In this document: positions 55,372 through 64,000 of the stretch, in pieces
Layout: every line of letters begins with the position of its first letter
How positions within the stretch are numbered: the stretch's first letter is position 1
Assembly: GCF_947172395.1 (NCBI RefSeq)
Contig: NC_069084.1
Coordinates: forward strand, 2,481,107-2,545,106
Origin: Bicyclus anynana
Lineage: Eukaryota > Arthropoda > Insecta > Lepidoptera > Nymphalidae
Length of the DNA stretch: 64,000 bases
Direction: 5' to 3'
The notes under the pieces: generated by a model
Seen by the model: only the letters and a program-made list of their open reading frames with translations
What the model was told of the DNA's origin: nothing
Databases searched by the model: none
Program-made: the position numbers and the translations under genes

Positions 55372-55701
55372 GGGCACACAATGCGTTGCGGCGCCGCATC
55401 GCAAAGATTCCACCGTATCAGTGAACACAGGAGCGGTGCGGCGCCGCAACGTTGGTATATCGCAGCGGCGCCGTAGCAGCGTTGGACAGTTTGTTAATAA
55501 AGTAATATTGTGACGCATAAACAACTGAGCGGTGCCGCTCCGACGTCGCAACGTATTTGCCCCTTCCCGCCTCGTCTCGGCGGTTGCAAGTCCGGTGCGG
55601 CGCTGGAGCGCATCGTGTGACATGCCACAGATATTTCTGTGTAATACGACGCAGCTACACCGCTCCGGCGCCGCACCGTCGGCGCAACGCATCGTTTGCC
55701 C
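55372..55701. mobile_element. GC-rich inverted-repeat element with GCGGCGCCGCA repeats
   Basis: The left end GGGGCACACAATGCGTTGCG mirrors the right end CGCAACGCATCGTTTGCCCG. Inside, GCGGCGCCGCA or close variants occur at least five times in both orientations. Open frames on both strands reflect GC content. No target duplication recognised. Confidence 0.65.
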
Positions 55702-56869
55702 GCGCTCGGCTGTTAAAATATGCTATCAGGAAATTGATGAATTTCAGCAGTAGTTTACTAAAACGTTGCACTTGATTGAGCCTGTCGCAGTCAGACCTTC
55801 ATAATAATTAGAAAGCCTCAATAGCTCAACGGTGGAGCCCCCGCCCACCACGCCCTGTTGGTACCCTCACCTAAACTGTCCAAGTAAAAAGCGCATATTT
55901 TTATATTTTCCTTTACAGAATATGAGAAATCATGTCCAAATTCGCCAGTCAAGCTCCGTGGTAACTCTTCGAAGTCTCTAGCAGAGGATTGTCAAAGCTG
56001 AAAGTATGTACGTCATTGCTACTATTCCATTAGATCCTAAGTTAAGGGAAGGCGAGGGAAATGCAAAACGAGTGCCAAATACACCTAATGAGGCATGAGT
56101 GACACTCATACTCACTCTAGTAGCGAACACTCATGCCTGTAATCATGACTGCGGAACAAAGCGAGTGTAAAATGCGACGTTACCGAATACATGCATAATG
56201 AGTGCGCGATACGAACACCCTAACAACACAGATTATAGAATAATAGACAGATAGAGCGTACAGAACACGGCAGGGATGCGGCCATTCCAAATACAAATTC
56301 AAAACGAATACATTTTCGAGTCAGTACGACACAAAGCGTCGCATCAGTAATTTTTTTTATTATTCAAGAAAAATGGCGTCTTATGTTTTTAAATATTTTG
56401 AAAACAAAAACTAAAAAATAAGATGGAGTATTTTTATAGGCCATTATTGATTATTCGTCTATTAAGATATCAATTTACGTAATTGTTTTTAGTATTAAAT
56501 CTTGAAATACAAATTATGAAAAAAGTTTGTATATGCGAATGTCAAAGAGACGCGTGATGTTGTTTTTTTATGGGTTTCACCGACCCACCGCACTGCTTGT
56601 ATAGACTCATTCTGTATCATTCTTTATTCTGTGCCGAAGAACTAATTATATAGAGTAACGTCGCGTGTATACACTGAGTTACGTTTGTGAACTTTCTGGA
56701 TTTACTTTGCGTGAAATGTCAAAGTGTAGAAAAATGCGGAGTTTCTAAATTCCTTTCTAATGTGATAGGCAGCTTTTCGTCCCCTACAGGGTGATTTATC
56801 AAAATTCTTGTAACACATTATTTTCAACCCCTATAGAATTATTTCATAAATGCTTAATTAACATAATAT
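55702..56869. other. noncoding; SINE-like head scrap
   Basis: AGCCTCAATAGCTCAACGGT at 55813 resembles a tRNA-derived SINE head, without box B. The remainder, including a simple GAGTG-rich stretch at 56090-56210, is unassigned. Confidence 0.35.
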
Positions 56870-57035
56870 TACAAAGAGGAAACATTTGTATCGAATAAAC
56901 TCAAAAATATACTAGACCGATTTGAAAAATTCTTTCACCAATAGAATGCTACATTATCAGGGTGTAACATAGGCTTTATTATTTTATCTCCATATACCCA
57001 CGGGAATGGGAACTATGCGGGTGAAATCGCGAGTG
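56870..57035 (+). repeat. old HEL-A relative
   Basis: AGACCGATTTGAAAAATTCT, TATACCCACGGGAATGGGAA and CTATGCGGGTGAAATCGCG. Related to HEL-A but strongly diverged. Confidence 0.5.
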
Positions 57036-57117
57036 ATTTTTATTTAAATTGGAACAATTTTATAAATGTAACTTTAAAAGTCAAGAACTTTGCTATTAAC
57101 TTTCAAACCAAACGTAA

Positions 57118-57321
57118 TCTATACTTATATTATAAAGCTAAAGAGTTTGTTTATTTGTTTGTTTGATTGAACGCGCTAATCTCAGGAATTACTGGTCCGA
57201 TTTGAAAAATTATTTCAGTGTTAGATAGCCCATTTATCGAGGAAGGCTATAGGCTATATTTAATCCCCATATTCCTATGGGAACGGGAACGACGCTGGTG
57301 AAACCGCGCGGCGTCAACTAG
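57118..57321 (+). mobile_element. HEL-A element, complete
   Basis: TCTATACTTATATTATAAAG start preceded by A; ACTGGTCCGATTTGAAAAAT; GGTGAAACCGCGCGGCGTCA; ends ACTAG followed by T. Confidence 0.88.
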
Positions 57322-57942
57322 TTAATAATAATCATGAATAGAAAATATTTGCGACAGAAAATAGTCTTCTACTTAAACGTCCAACTTAACTGTGTGCCAA
57401 AATTATATGAAAAGGTAACAGACAAACAGACGGACTAACTTACTTTCACATTTATATTATATTTTGTAACACATGATTGTCACAGTATAGCCGGCGCCTT
57501 ATAAAGGGTCCAAATTGATTAATAAGTCGCGCGCGCTGTAATGTGACCTTTTTAATTAAATAATGCAATCGAGACTAAAGTGAACTTACTAGGGATTCCC
57601 TTCCTTACCCCACAGAAACGCAAGGCACTACAACACCTTGTGGGACTAATTATTGCTAGGTGTTTTTCGTTTATACATTAACACAGTGCGGGCGCCTTGC
57701 AAGAGTTTATTGCACCGATTAGCTGGACGCAATACATCGTCATCATCATCAACACCATAATTATCATCATCATCATCAGCCGATGGACGTCCACTGCTGG
57801 ACATATTACGCCTCATAGAAGGACTTCTAATCACCACTGTCTCCAGTATCCACATAATATTAAATTTGGAATTTTATTATTGTTGTGTTGATACAAGCCG
57901 TACGAGTAAATCGCAATTATTTTTATTTACAAGAAAAAGGCG
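57322..57942. repeat. noncoding with an RTE LINE tail
   Basis: CATCATCATCATCAGCCGAT then GGACGTCCACTGCTGGACAT (57768-57810) is the 3' end of an RTE LINE on the minus strand. Otherwise nothing. Confidence 0.5.
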
Positions 57943-58244
57943 ATCATCATTATTATCAACCCATAGTCGGCTCACTGCTGAGCTCAGAATGAGAGGGGTT
58001 GGGCCAATAGTCCACCACGCTGGCCCGATGCGGATTCGCAGACTTCACACACGCAGAGAATTGAGAAAATTCTCTGGTATGGTCCGGTTTCCTCACATTG
58101 TTTTTCTTCACCATTTGAAACACGTGATATTTAATTTCTTAAAATGCACACAACTGAAAAGTTGGAGGTGCATGCCCTGGACCGGATTCGAACCCACACC
58201 CGCCGGAATCGGAGACAGAGGTCATATCCACTGGGCTATCACGG
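57943..58244 (-). mobile_element. SINE-B, near full length
   Basis: Minus strand: ACCGTGATAGCCCAGTGGAT head, box B GGTTCGAATCC, ATCACGTGTTTCAAATGG, and a GATGATC tail. Confidence 0.88.
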
Positions 58245-58709
58245 TATGCGACCCTCTTAGTATAAAATAACCTAAATACTAGAACATAGAATGCATACCT
58301 AATTTTCAGCTTTTCATTTCGCTGACATTTCCAGAACTTCGCCTCCGGTGTTTGTTCATTTTCCTCGAATGTTTCTTAAAGTCGCTCTCAATCTGCTGCG
58401 GAGGTGCCCTACATTCCTTTTCTAGGTCGTTTTTTGATTTCAATGTATTATTTTATTTTACAATTTTTTTATATGAATGTTTGTATTTGTTTGTTGTGGC
58501 TGGTTAGATAAGTAGGAATGCTTTGTTGTAGGACGCATTTCAGACTAGGCGCGGAAGAACATATCGAATCAGGAAGTTCGTAGAACATTAGACTATTGCC
58601 ATATTAGAAGCTTTTTGCTTAGTTGAAGAGAATAATAGTTTTAAAATTTGAAAAGCCATGGTTAGTGTTTTTATCAAAATCAATAAATGACAAATTCTAG
58701 TAAATTTAG
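58245..58709. other. noncoding, nothing recognised
   Basis: No exon or repeat seen. Confidence 0.4.
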
Positions 58710-59035
58710 ACGGCCTCCTTGGCGCAGTGGTATGCGCGGTGGATATACAAAATGAAGGTCCTGGGTTTGATCCCCGGCTTAGCAGATTGAGATTTTCTTA
58801 ATTAGTCCAGGTCTGGCTGGTGGGAGGCTTCGGTAGTGGCTAGTTACCACGCTACCGGCAAAGACGTACCGCCAAGCGGCAACCGAAAGTGTAGAAACCG
58901 AAAGAGGTGTGGATTTTCATCCTCCTCCTAACAAGTTAGCCCGCTTCCATCTTAGACCGCTTCCATCTTAGACTGCATCGTCACTTAACATAGTGAGATT
59001 GTAGTCAAGAGCCAACTTATAAAGAATAAAAAAAA
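58710..59035 (+). mobile_element. SINE-A, full length with internal duplication
   Basis: CGGCCTCCTTGGCGCAGTGG head, GGGTTTGATCCCCGGC (box B), standard body and A tail. CGCTTCCATCTTAGAC is duplicated in tandem near 58940-58975, and the TTTAGCGTTCCGGTACG segment is partly lost. Confidence 0.9.
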
Positions 59036-59441
59036 TCCTATAAAAATAACTACTGAGACGAGAGACTACGAGAGACGAAAAAGAGGCCGAAAATAATAGC
59101 AGTTCTTACAATTTGAGTACGCAAAAGGCATTAGAACAATTTGGTAGAAGTGTTCGAGTAGGGAGAAACGTTGCTATAACTACCCTATTCACGGGGCGGC
59201 ACGCACTGGTGGCTCCAATTTGGTCAATTCACTCAAGTAAATGAAACGCTAACAACACAATAAATCGGTCGCTGCACTTTCTGTAATGGCGGGTTGACGA
59301 CCGGCGTGCGTGTTTATTATCTTTATTGCCAGGGTACATAGGATATTCCTTACTAGTTATAATGGACTAGCCTGTGATAGCCATATAATATACCTTACTT
59401 TCTGGAACTGGTATGATAATGTGGTAAATAATGTACGGTAT
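59036..59441. other. noncoding, nothing recognised
   Basis: No exon or repeat seen. Confidence 0.4.
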
Positions 59442-59452
59442 CACAAGTAAGT

Positions 59453-59697
59453 CGTCGTCATCAACCCATATTCGGCTCACTGCTGAGCTCTCCTCTCAGA
59501 ATGAGAGGGTTAGGCCAATAGTCCACCACGCTGGCCCAATGCGGATTGGCAGACTTCACACACGCAGAGAATTAAGATAATTCTCTGGTATGCAGGTTTT
59601 TTCACGATGTTTTCCTTCACCGATTGAGACACGTGATATTTAATTTCTTAAAATGCACACAACTGAAAAGTTGGAGGTGCATGCCCCAGATCGGATA
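59453..59697 (-). mobile_element. SINE-B, 5'-truncated with intact target duplication
   Basis: Plus strand: CGTCGTCATCAACCCATATT ... GGAGGTGCATGCCCCAGATC. The head and box B are missing, yet the 11-bp duplication CACAAGTAAGT flanks it at 59442-59452 and 59698-59708, so it was truncated during insertion. Confidence 0.9.
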
Positions 59698-59830
59698 CAC
59701 AAGTAAGTACGGTAGCCAATTATAGAGTTTGGACTGTGATAGCATTGGAAGAGTCCATACAGGCTGATTCCCATCGGTTTACCTATTACAAAACAAGTTT
59801 GCATCAAGCGGTATGAATTTTTGGGACGGC

Positions 59831-60002
59831 TTATACTAATATTATAAAGCTGAAGAGTTTGTTTGATTGAATGCGCTAATCTCAGGAACTACTAATCCGA
59901 TTTGAAAAATTCTTCCAGTGTTAGATAGCCCATTTATCGAGAAAGGCCCGCATTCCTACGGGAACGGGAACTATGCGGGTGAAACCACGTAGCGTCAGCT
60001 AG
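59831..60002 (+). mobile_element. HEL-A element, internally deleted
   Basis: TTATACTAATATTATAAAGC start; CCATTTATCGAGAAAGGCCC joins directly to CGCATTCCTACGGGAACGGG; ends GTAGCGTCAGCTAG followed by T. Confidence 0.85.
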
Positions 60003-61097
60003 TATTAGGATAAAATCATTGTCATTGTCAAACCTACTGTTAGATCTACTCCGGAGCCTATTTAGAAGACTGAACGGCCCCCTCAGTAACAAGAATATTT
60101 TTTAGATACCTTTACTCATATAAAAAGGATGGTTGGATCTGATAGTAGCCATCATACACACGCCAAAAGCAATTCGAGAAAGCTTCTAACGTCTGGTCTG
60201 AGCTATAAATATTAATCCGTCAATTGCGTGCACCACCGTAACCCCAGCAACAGTTGGATCGATATCTCAAACCAATCCGCAGTGAAATCCGACGCGAACC
60301 TGACACTAACTGATTGATAAACGGTGGCTCCACTGTGTAACGATGGTGAAGATGAACAGAGGTGACTCGAAGGCCATTTATTTTGGACACCCTAGTCAGT
60401 TTTGGAAGGTAAAGTGAAAGCATTTTTTAAGAATTTTTTATTGAGTTACTTTATTTACTCGTATTTGTTTCTAGTTCTGTATTTTGCACATGTTTGATAT
60501 CAAGACATCGTGCCGTAGGCTCCTTACTCCAGCGGCGTCACCGGGGGCAAGCGCAAAAGCATTGCCTAATGGGGCCCGAAAATAGACTAATGACATGAGA
60601 TTCGGACTTATAAAGATTTCTAATCATGGGCATCCGTGTACCTAAATATAACTTGAGATGATAAATTATGTAAATAACATACTTATTTATATACCTACTT
60701 AATGTTATTAATGCTAAAGTGGGTTTGTTAGTGTCTTTCATGCCTGAAATGATTTTAAATGAAAAGCTATACGATCAGTTAGTTATATAAGCTATATTTT
60801 TATCCTCGTATTTCCACGAGAACGAAAACTATGCGGATGAAATCGCGGGTATCCGGTAGTGTAATATAAAATGCATTTGATAAGTTGTGCGAAGAATGTA
60901 AAGAATTCTATTAAAAACGTGCTGTTTCTAGTGCTGTGAATTTTATGGAGGACTGCAATGACTATAAATAAATAGACGCGATGTCTGGTGTTCCCTCTAT
61001 AAGGATATAAGGATAAAGAGAGAAGCCTGGTTCTGTAAAGGGTTAAATGCAAGTTAAATAAGCTGATAATTATGAAAATCTTTTTTTAATTTTCTAG
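60003..61097. other. region left of CFAP53: repeat pieces, no exon found
   Basis: Holds a copy of the GATGGGGCCCGAA repeat (60520-60625; GGCGTCACCGGGGGCAAGCG) and a HEL-A-like 3' end (60785-60860; CTATGCGGATGAAATCGCGG). I looked for an upstream CFAP53 exon with a GT donor and found none I would defend. Confidence 0.45.
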
Positions 61098-61192
61098 ATG
61101 AGACAACACTGCAATGTTGATGGTCTGGTGAATATAGACGAAATGAAGAAAACTGTGGATATTGTCGATTATGATGCAGTTCATTTGGAAAA
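61098..61192 (+). CDS. CFAP53: CFAP53 first visible exon
   Basis: Preceded by a T-rich tract and acceptor TTTTCTAG, followed by donor GTAAGT at 61193. It holds 31 codons plus 2 bases, starting MRQHCNVDGLVNIDEMKK. The ATG is the first codon after the acceptor, so this may be a true start behind a 5' UTR intron or simply a Met inside an internal exon. This stretch does not resemble vertebrate CFAP53 in an obvious way. Confidence 0.65.
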
Positions 61193-64000
61193 GTAAGTTA
61201 CTTAGAATATATGTGACTTATCTTGAGCAATTATTATTATTATTGGACAAAGGCTAGAGAATTGAAAAAAATACAAAATTATATAGCTTTTAGAAATACT
61301 ATCTTTATTACATTTACAAAGATTGATTTGAACCTGAAATAAAAAAAGAATATTAAACGAACATCGTCCAAAAGCAACAAAAGCATACCTCCTTTTCTTT
61401 TGTTATCTGTAATTGACAATTAATGAATATTGAAACAACCTAGTTTCTTTTTACAGAGCAATAGTTAATAGAGCTGCTGAAAAAGTAAGAATGTTACTAG
61501 ATGAAGAAGATGTTAAACTATGACACAGGAGGAAAAAGCTTAAACATCTTTTGGAAGAAGAAGAAATACAACTTATTAGGGAAATAGAAATCAAGCAGAC
61601 GATGATTGAATGTGAATATTGTAAAAAAAGAGAAAGCAAAATAGTAAATTACGAGGAAGATATTGAAAATGAAAAAGGGCGCGAATGTTTAAAAGCTCTT
61701 GAAAGAGAAAAAATGTAAGTTAACATACGAGTATAAAATTTATTATATCGAAGTCTAATTGAAGTAGTCTAGGCTCTGCTTTCTTCTATACGCAATACAG
61801 AATAACATGAACTGTATAGTATATATCACCAACTGTAACATTTATTTTAAAAGGACTTCTGCTGGGTTTCTTAAAGGCTTTCCTAGAATGAATCAGCTTT
61901 CCGAGTCTCTAACTCTCTAATCTGGTAATAAGAAATTTGTTTTTGATTTTATTGATAAAAATCCACGACGATATTTTCTCTTCTTGTATCTTTTTGTATA
62001 GTGAATCAAGGGTTTCCTTGTGTAAGTAAAGTTCAGTTTTTTTTTTTAAATTAACATGTTTTTTTTGTGTAATTAATTAAATAGTTATGAATAGTTCTTA
62101 TCCATAGAGCTAATGGCATGAAATGCACAAGAGTGGATGAGATTGAACTGCGAAATATACAAAAAATGCAAATGCACGAAAAGAAGTTAATAGAACAAAA
62201 TCAAGCGGATATCGATGAAATATGGCACCGGATTCTTTTACAAGATGTTAGAATGAAGGTCAGTCTAGTGATAAAATAAATGAAAATGCTAACTTAAGTT
62301 ACTTACTTATTTATATTGATAGAACCTATTTTAAAACAGGAAGAAAAAGAAAGAGCCACAGCAAACAGATTAAAACAAGAAATGTGCGAACGTCGAATGG
62401 CTTACGATGCGCAAATAGCAAGCGCTAATAGAAAAAGACAAGAAGCGTTACAAACTGAAAGAGCATTCGAAAACAGGCGGTTGGAAAGAATGAAGGAGAA
62501 GATGGAACAGGATTACTATGATGGTAACTAATAATAACAACCATTACAGCTTACTTTTATGAAAAAATCGTCAAATAAAACTTTATAAGTTATAATATGT
62601 GGAATATAACGTAATATATGAAAGAGAATTATTTAAGTCTAGTTTGGTTAATTAGTGTTTTGCAGTTATTAACAAAATAAGTGTATTGAAAACTAATTAC
62701 ACGTGATCTTTCAAATCTTACTATTGTAATTGTATTGTATTTTTATAGCAATCAAAAGAAAAAAAGATCAGCAAATAACGAACAAACAAAACTTCATAGA
62801 GGGACACCAAATAAAGTTATCGCGGATAAAAAGTGAAAAGAAACAGGAGAGAGATATAGATATAAATGCAATTCGAATCGCAAAGAATGAGTTGCGACGA
62901 GAAAATCAAATGAAATTGAATCAAATTGTAAGCAAAAGTACACAAATTTTAGCACACTGAAAATATTATGTAGTAAACGGTTTAGTTAGCACCTTATGCC
63001 ACAGCACTTTATTTTATTATTGTTTTTATTGTTGTTCGCACATTTATACTTACATTTATAAGTTTTATGTTCTAATCGATTTTCATTTTGATGTTAACGA
63101 ATTTCAGCGAACGCTTAAAAGACAACAGGATATATTCGAAGTCAATTTGAATTACGAAAAAAAACAGGCAGAAGAATTAGAAAAAGAAGCAAATAGAATA
63201 GTTCGTGAATGGAAAGAACGAGGTGAAAAAGAAAATGATGAATTTGTTAAAAGATCTGAAGCGGAAAAACAAAACAATAAACTCGTAAGCCATTCATTGT
63301 TACTGATATTACTTTATTGAATTAATTGGAAACTACATTCTTTGATTTTATTTGATGGCTATCTCATACCACACCATTACATTCTTTCCACGTGTCTTTT
63401 CCAGTATGAAGAGATAATTAGTTAATTGATAACCTTCTAAAGAAGTGTTCTTTATTCTTTTAATCTGATGACACATGGTGCCAGCGCCGGCCCGAAGTAA
63501 ATTTTAAAATAGAGCGAGATCCAATTACGGCGCCTCTCCAATTTACTCCTAAAAATATGCATTTACCTAATACCTAATTATGAGTGTAAAGTAAGATTGG
63601 AACGCGAAGATCTCGACCATACTCTGGGGTGACCAATTGAAAATCAGGCGCAGTACCGCCTACGGTAGACTAAGATTATCATTTAGGCGCTCTCTAGGGA
63701 TTGGCGCCTGGAGCGACTGCTCCGTTCGCCGTATGGACGGACCGGCCCTGCATGGTGCATTTACCTACCTATTACGATTTTTGCAGTTTGCAATCAAAAG
63801 TTGTGATATTTTATTTCTATCTTGGTAAAGTTAGGTTACTATTTTTTAGGATTCCTAGTAAATACTAACGAAATTAATAAATACCATTCATTCTTATTTT
63901 AGCAAGCAGCACAAGAATACAAGCAGCACATAGAAAGAATTAAGCACGAATTAGAGATGAAAAGAGAGGAAAGAAAAGCTACAATGGACAGAGTAAAAAG
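61098..64000 (+). CDS. CFAP53: CFAP53 (CCDC11) gene, seven exons, partial at the right edge
   Basis: Seven exons are joined by GT-AG introns with matching phases: 61098-61192, 61457-61714, 62108-62258, 62340-62523, 62749-62927, 63108-63284 and 63903-64000 (cut by the window). They encode about 380 residues of Lys/Glu/Arg-rich coiled coil. The order of landmarks follows vertebrate CFAP53, as I recall it: an HRRKKLKHLLEEEE stretch (human ERRNKLRELLALEE), IDEIW...KEEKE, and DAQIASANRKRQEA (human NAQITSIKAQRQAT), so the trichohyalin-plectin-homology (TPH) region is covered. CFAP53 is a microtubule inner protein of ciliary and sperm-flagellar doublets; in an insect a sperm or sensory-cilium role is inferred. 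Oddity: TGA at 61521-61523 is in frame. Exon 1 starts with ATG directly after the acceptor, so it may be internal and earlier exons may be missing. CFAP45 or CFAP210 would be the alternatives but fit less well. Confidence 0.8.
61457..61714 (+). CDS. CFAP53: CFAP53 second exon with in-frame TGA
   Basis: Acceptor TTTTTACAG, donor GTAAGT at 61715. Codon phase from the previous exon gives KAIVNRAAEKVRMLLDEED, then VKL, then TGA at 61521-61523, then HRRKKLKHLLEEEE and about 60 further open residues. The part after the stop is the best match to the start of the conserved coiled coil, so the stop interrupts rather than ends the protein. A CGA (Arg) to TGA transition would explain it, but an error or polymorphism is equally possible. 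Confidence 0.75.
62108..62258 (+). CDS. CFAP53: CFAP53 third exon
   Basis: Acceptor CCATAG, donor GTCAGT at 62259. One base completes an Ile codon, followed by 50 codons ending ILLQDVRMK. It contains the segment ending ADIDEIWHRILLQD, which aligns with the EEQMFSKLWEED segment of vertebrate CFAP53. It is rich in Met, Glu and Lys, as expected for the coiled coil. Confidence 0.75.
62340..62523 (+). CDS. CFAP53: CFAP53 fourth exon
   Basis: Acceptor AAAACAG, donor GTAACT at 62524. It encodes 61 codons plus one base, beginning EEKERATANRLKQEM and containing DAQIASANRKRQEALQTERA, the clearest single match to vertebrate CFAP53. The upstream tract is weakly pyrimidine-rich, but frame and phase support this acceptor. 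Confidence 0.78.
62749..62927 (+). CDS. CFAP53: CFAP53 fifth exon
   Basis: Acceptor TTTTATAG, donor GTAAGC at 62928. Two bases complete an Ala codon, then 59 codons follow (IKRKKDQQITNKQNF ... ENQMKLNQI). The composition continues the TPH coiled coil. Confidence 0.75.
63108..63284 (+). CDS. CFAP53: CFAP53 sixth exon
   Basis: Acceptor AATTTCAG, donor GTAAGC at 63285. Exactly 59 codons, phase 0 at both ends, from RTLKRQQDIFEVN to SEAEKQNNKL. The segment VREWKERGEKENDEF keeps the charged coiled-coil character. Confidence 0.75.
63482..63750. mobile_element. hAT-type MITE in a CFAP53 intron
   Basis: The ends CAGCGCCGGCCC (left) and GACCGGCCCTG (right) are inverted repeats of the common hAT form CAGGGCCGGCCC. 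The element is flanked by a perfect 8-bp target duplication CATGGTGC at 63474-63481 and 63751-63758. Its 269 bp have no coding capacity. It sits between exons 6 and 7 and does not touch either splice site. Confidence 0.85.
63903..64000 (+). CDS. CFAP53: CFAP53 seventh exon, cut by window end
   Basis: Acceptor TTATTTTAG ends at 63902. The frame reads QAAQEYKQHIERIKHELEM and stays open to the last base. The exon or gene continues outside the window. Confidence 0.72.

Noticed and set aside
55372..55701. CpG island promoter of a gene
   Set aside because: Bounded by inverted repeats and filled with internal palindromes; no exon follows on either strand.
61512..61528. A 17-base GT...AG mini-intron that would remove the TGA in CFAP53
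   Set aside because: Far too short to be spliced, and removing 17 bases would shift the frame.

Overview
The window looks like lepidopteran nuclear DNA: AT-rich, almost free of coding sequence, and packed with short interspersed elements. The evidence is tRNA-derived SINE families, RTE-type LINE tails ending in ATGATGATG, and Helitron-like elements that begin TCTATACTAATATT and end in a GC hairpin followed by CTAG, all types common in butterflies and moths. A nymphalid butterfly is my guess; the sequence alone does not prove it. No bacterial operon, CRISPR array, rRNA or functional tRNA gene was seen.

Layout. From 1 to about 61,000 I find no exon I would defend; this is a repeat-dominated intergenic region. 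From 61,098 to the right edge, on the + strand, lie seven consecutive exons of a coiled-coil ciliary protein that I identify as CFAP53 (CCDC11). All splice sites are canonical and all phases agree, but exon 2 carries an in-frame TGA. The gene continues beyond the window, and its 5' end was not found.

Repeat families, with local names used in the entries. SINE-A has a tRNA-like head with TGGCGCAGTGG, a body of about 330 bp and an A tail. SINE-B has a head with GATAGCCCAGTGGAT and ends in ATGATGATG-like repeats. SINE-C has a head starting CTGCYTCRTTGGT. HEL-A is a short Helitron-like element of about 200 bp with hairpin and CTAG end, inserted between A and T. HEL-B has 3' end GGGCGTCCGCTAG. HEL-C has 5' end TCTATACTATAATAAAAG and includes a 1.28-kb copy (40,627-41,901) filled with a hairpin-rich satellite. 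At least ten terminal-inverted-repeat elements or long hairpins are present. Two are hAT-type with perfect 8-bp target duplications (14,135-14,439 and, inside a CFAP53 intron, 63,482-63,750). One is Harbinger-like, with a TTAA duplication and a truncated MADF-like reading frame (54,018-54,622).

Most unusual sequence structures: a perfect 68-bp palindrome at 19,303-19,370; an 82-bp near-palindrome at 5,074-5,155; a perfect 17-bp-arm hairpin at 10,754-10,790 beside a 204-bp tandem triplication; the hairpin satellite inside the Helitron-like element at 40.7-41.7 kb; a GCATGC-studded inverted-repeat element at 2.5-3.0 kb; and CCTACC-type arrays at 34.8-35.15 kb. I found no coherent new multi-gene system; the novelty here is in repeat architecture and in the broken or recoded CFAP53 exon.
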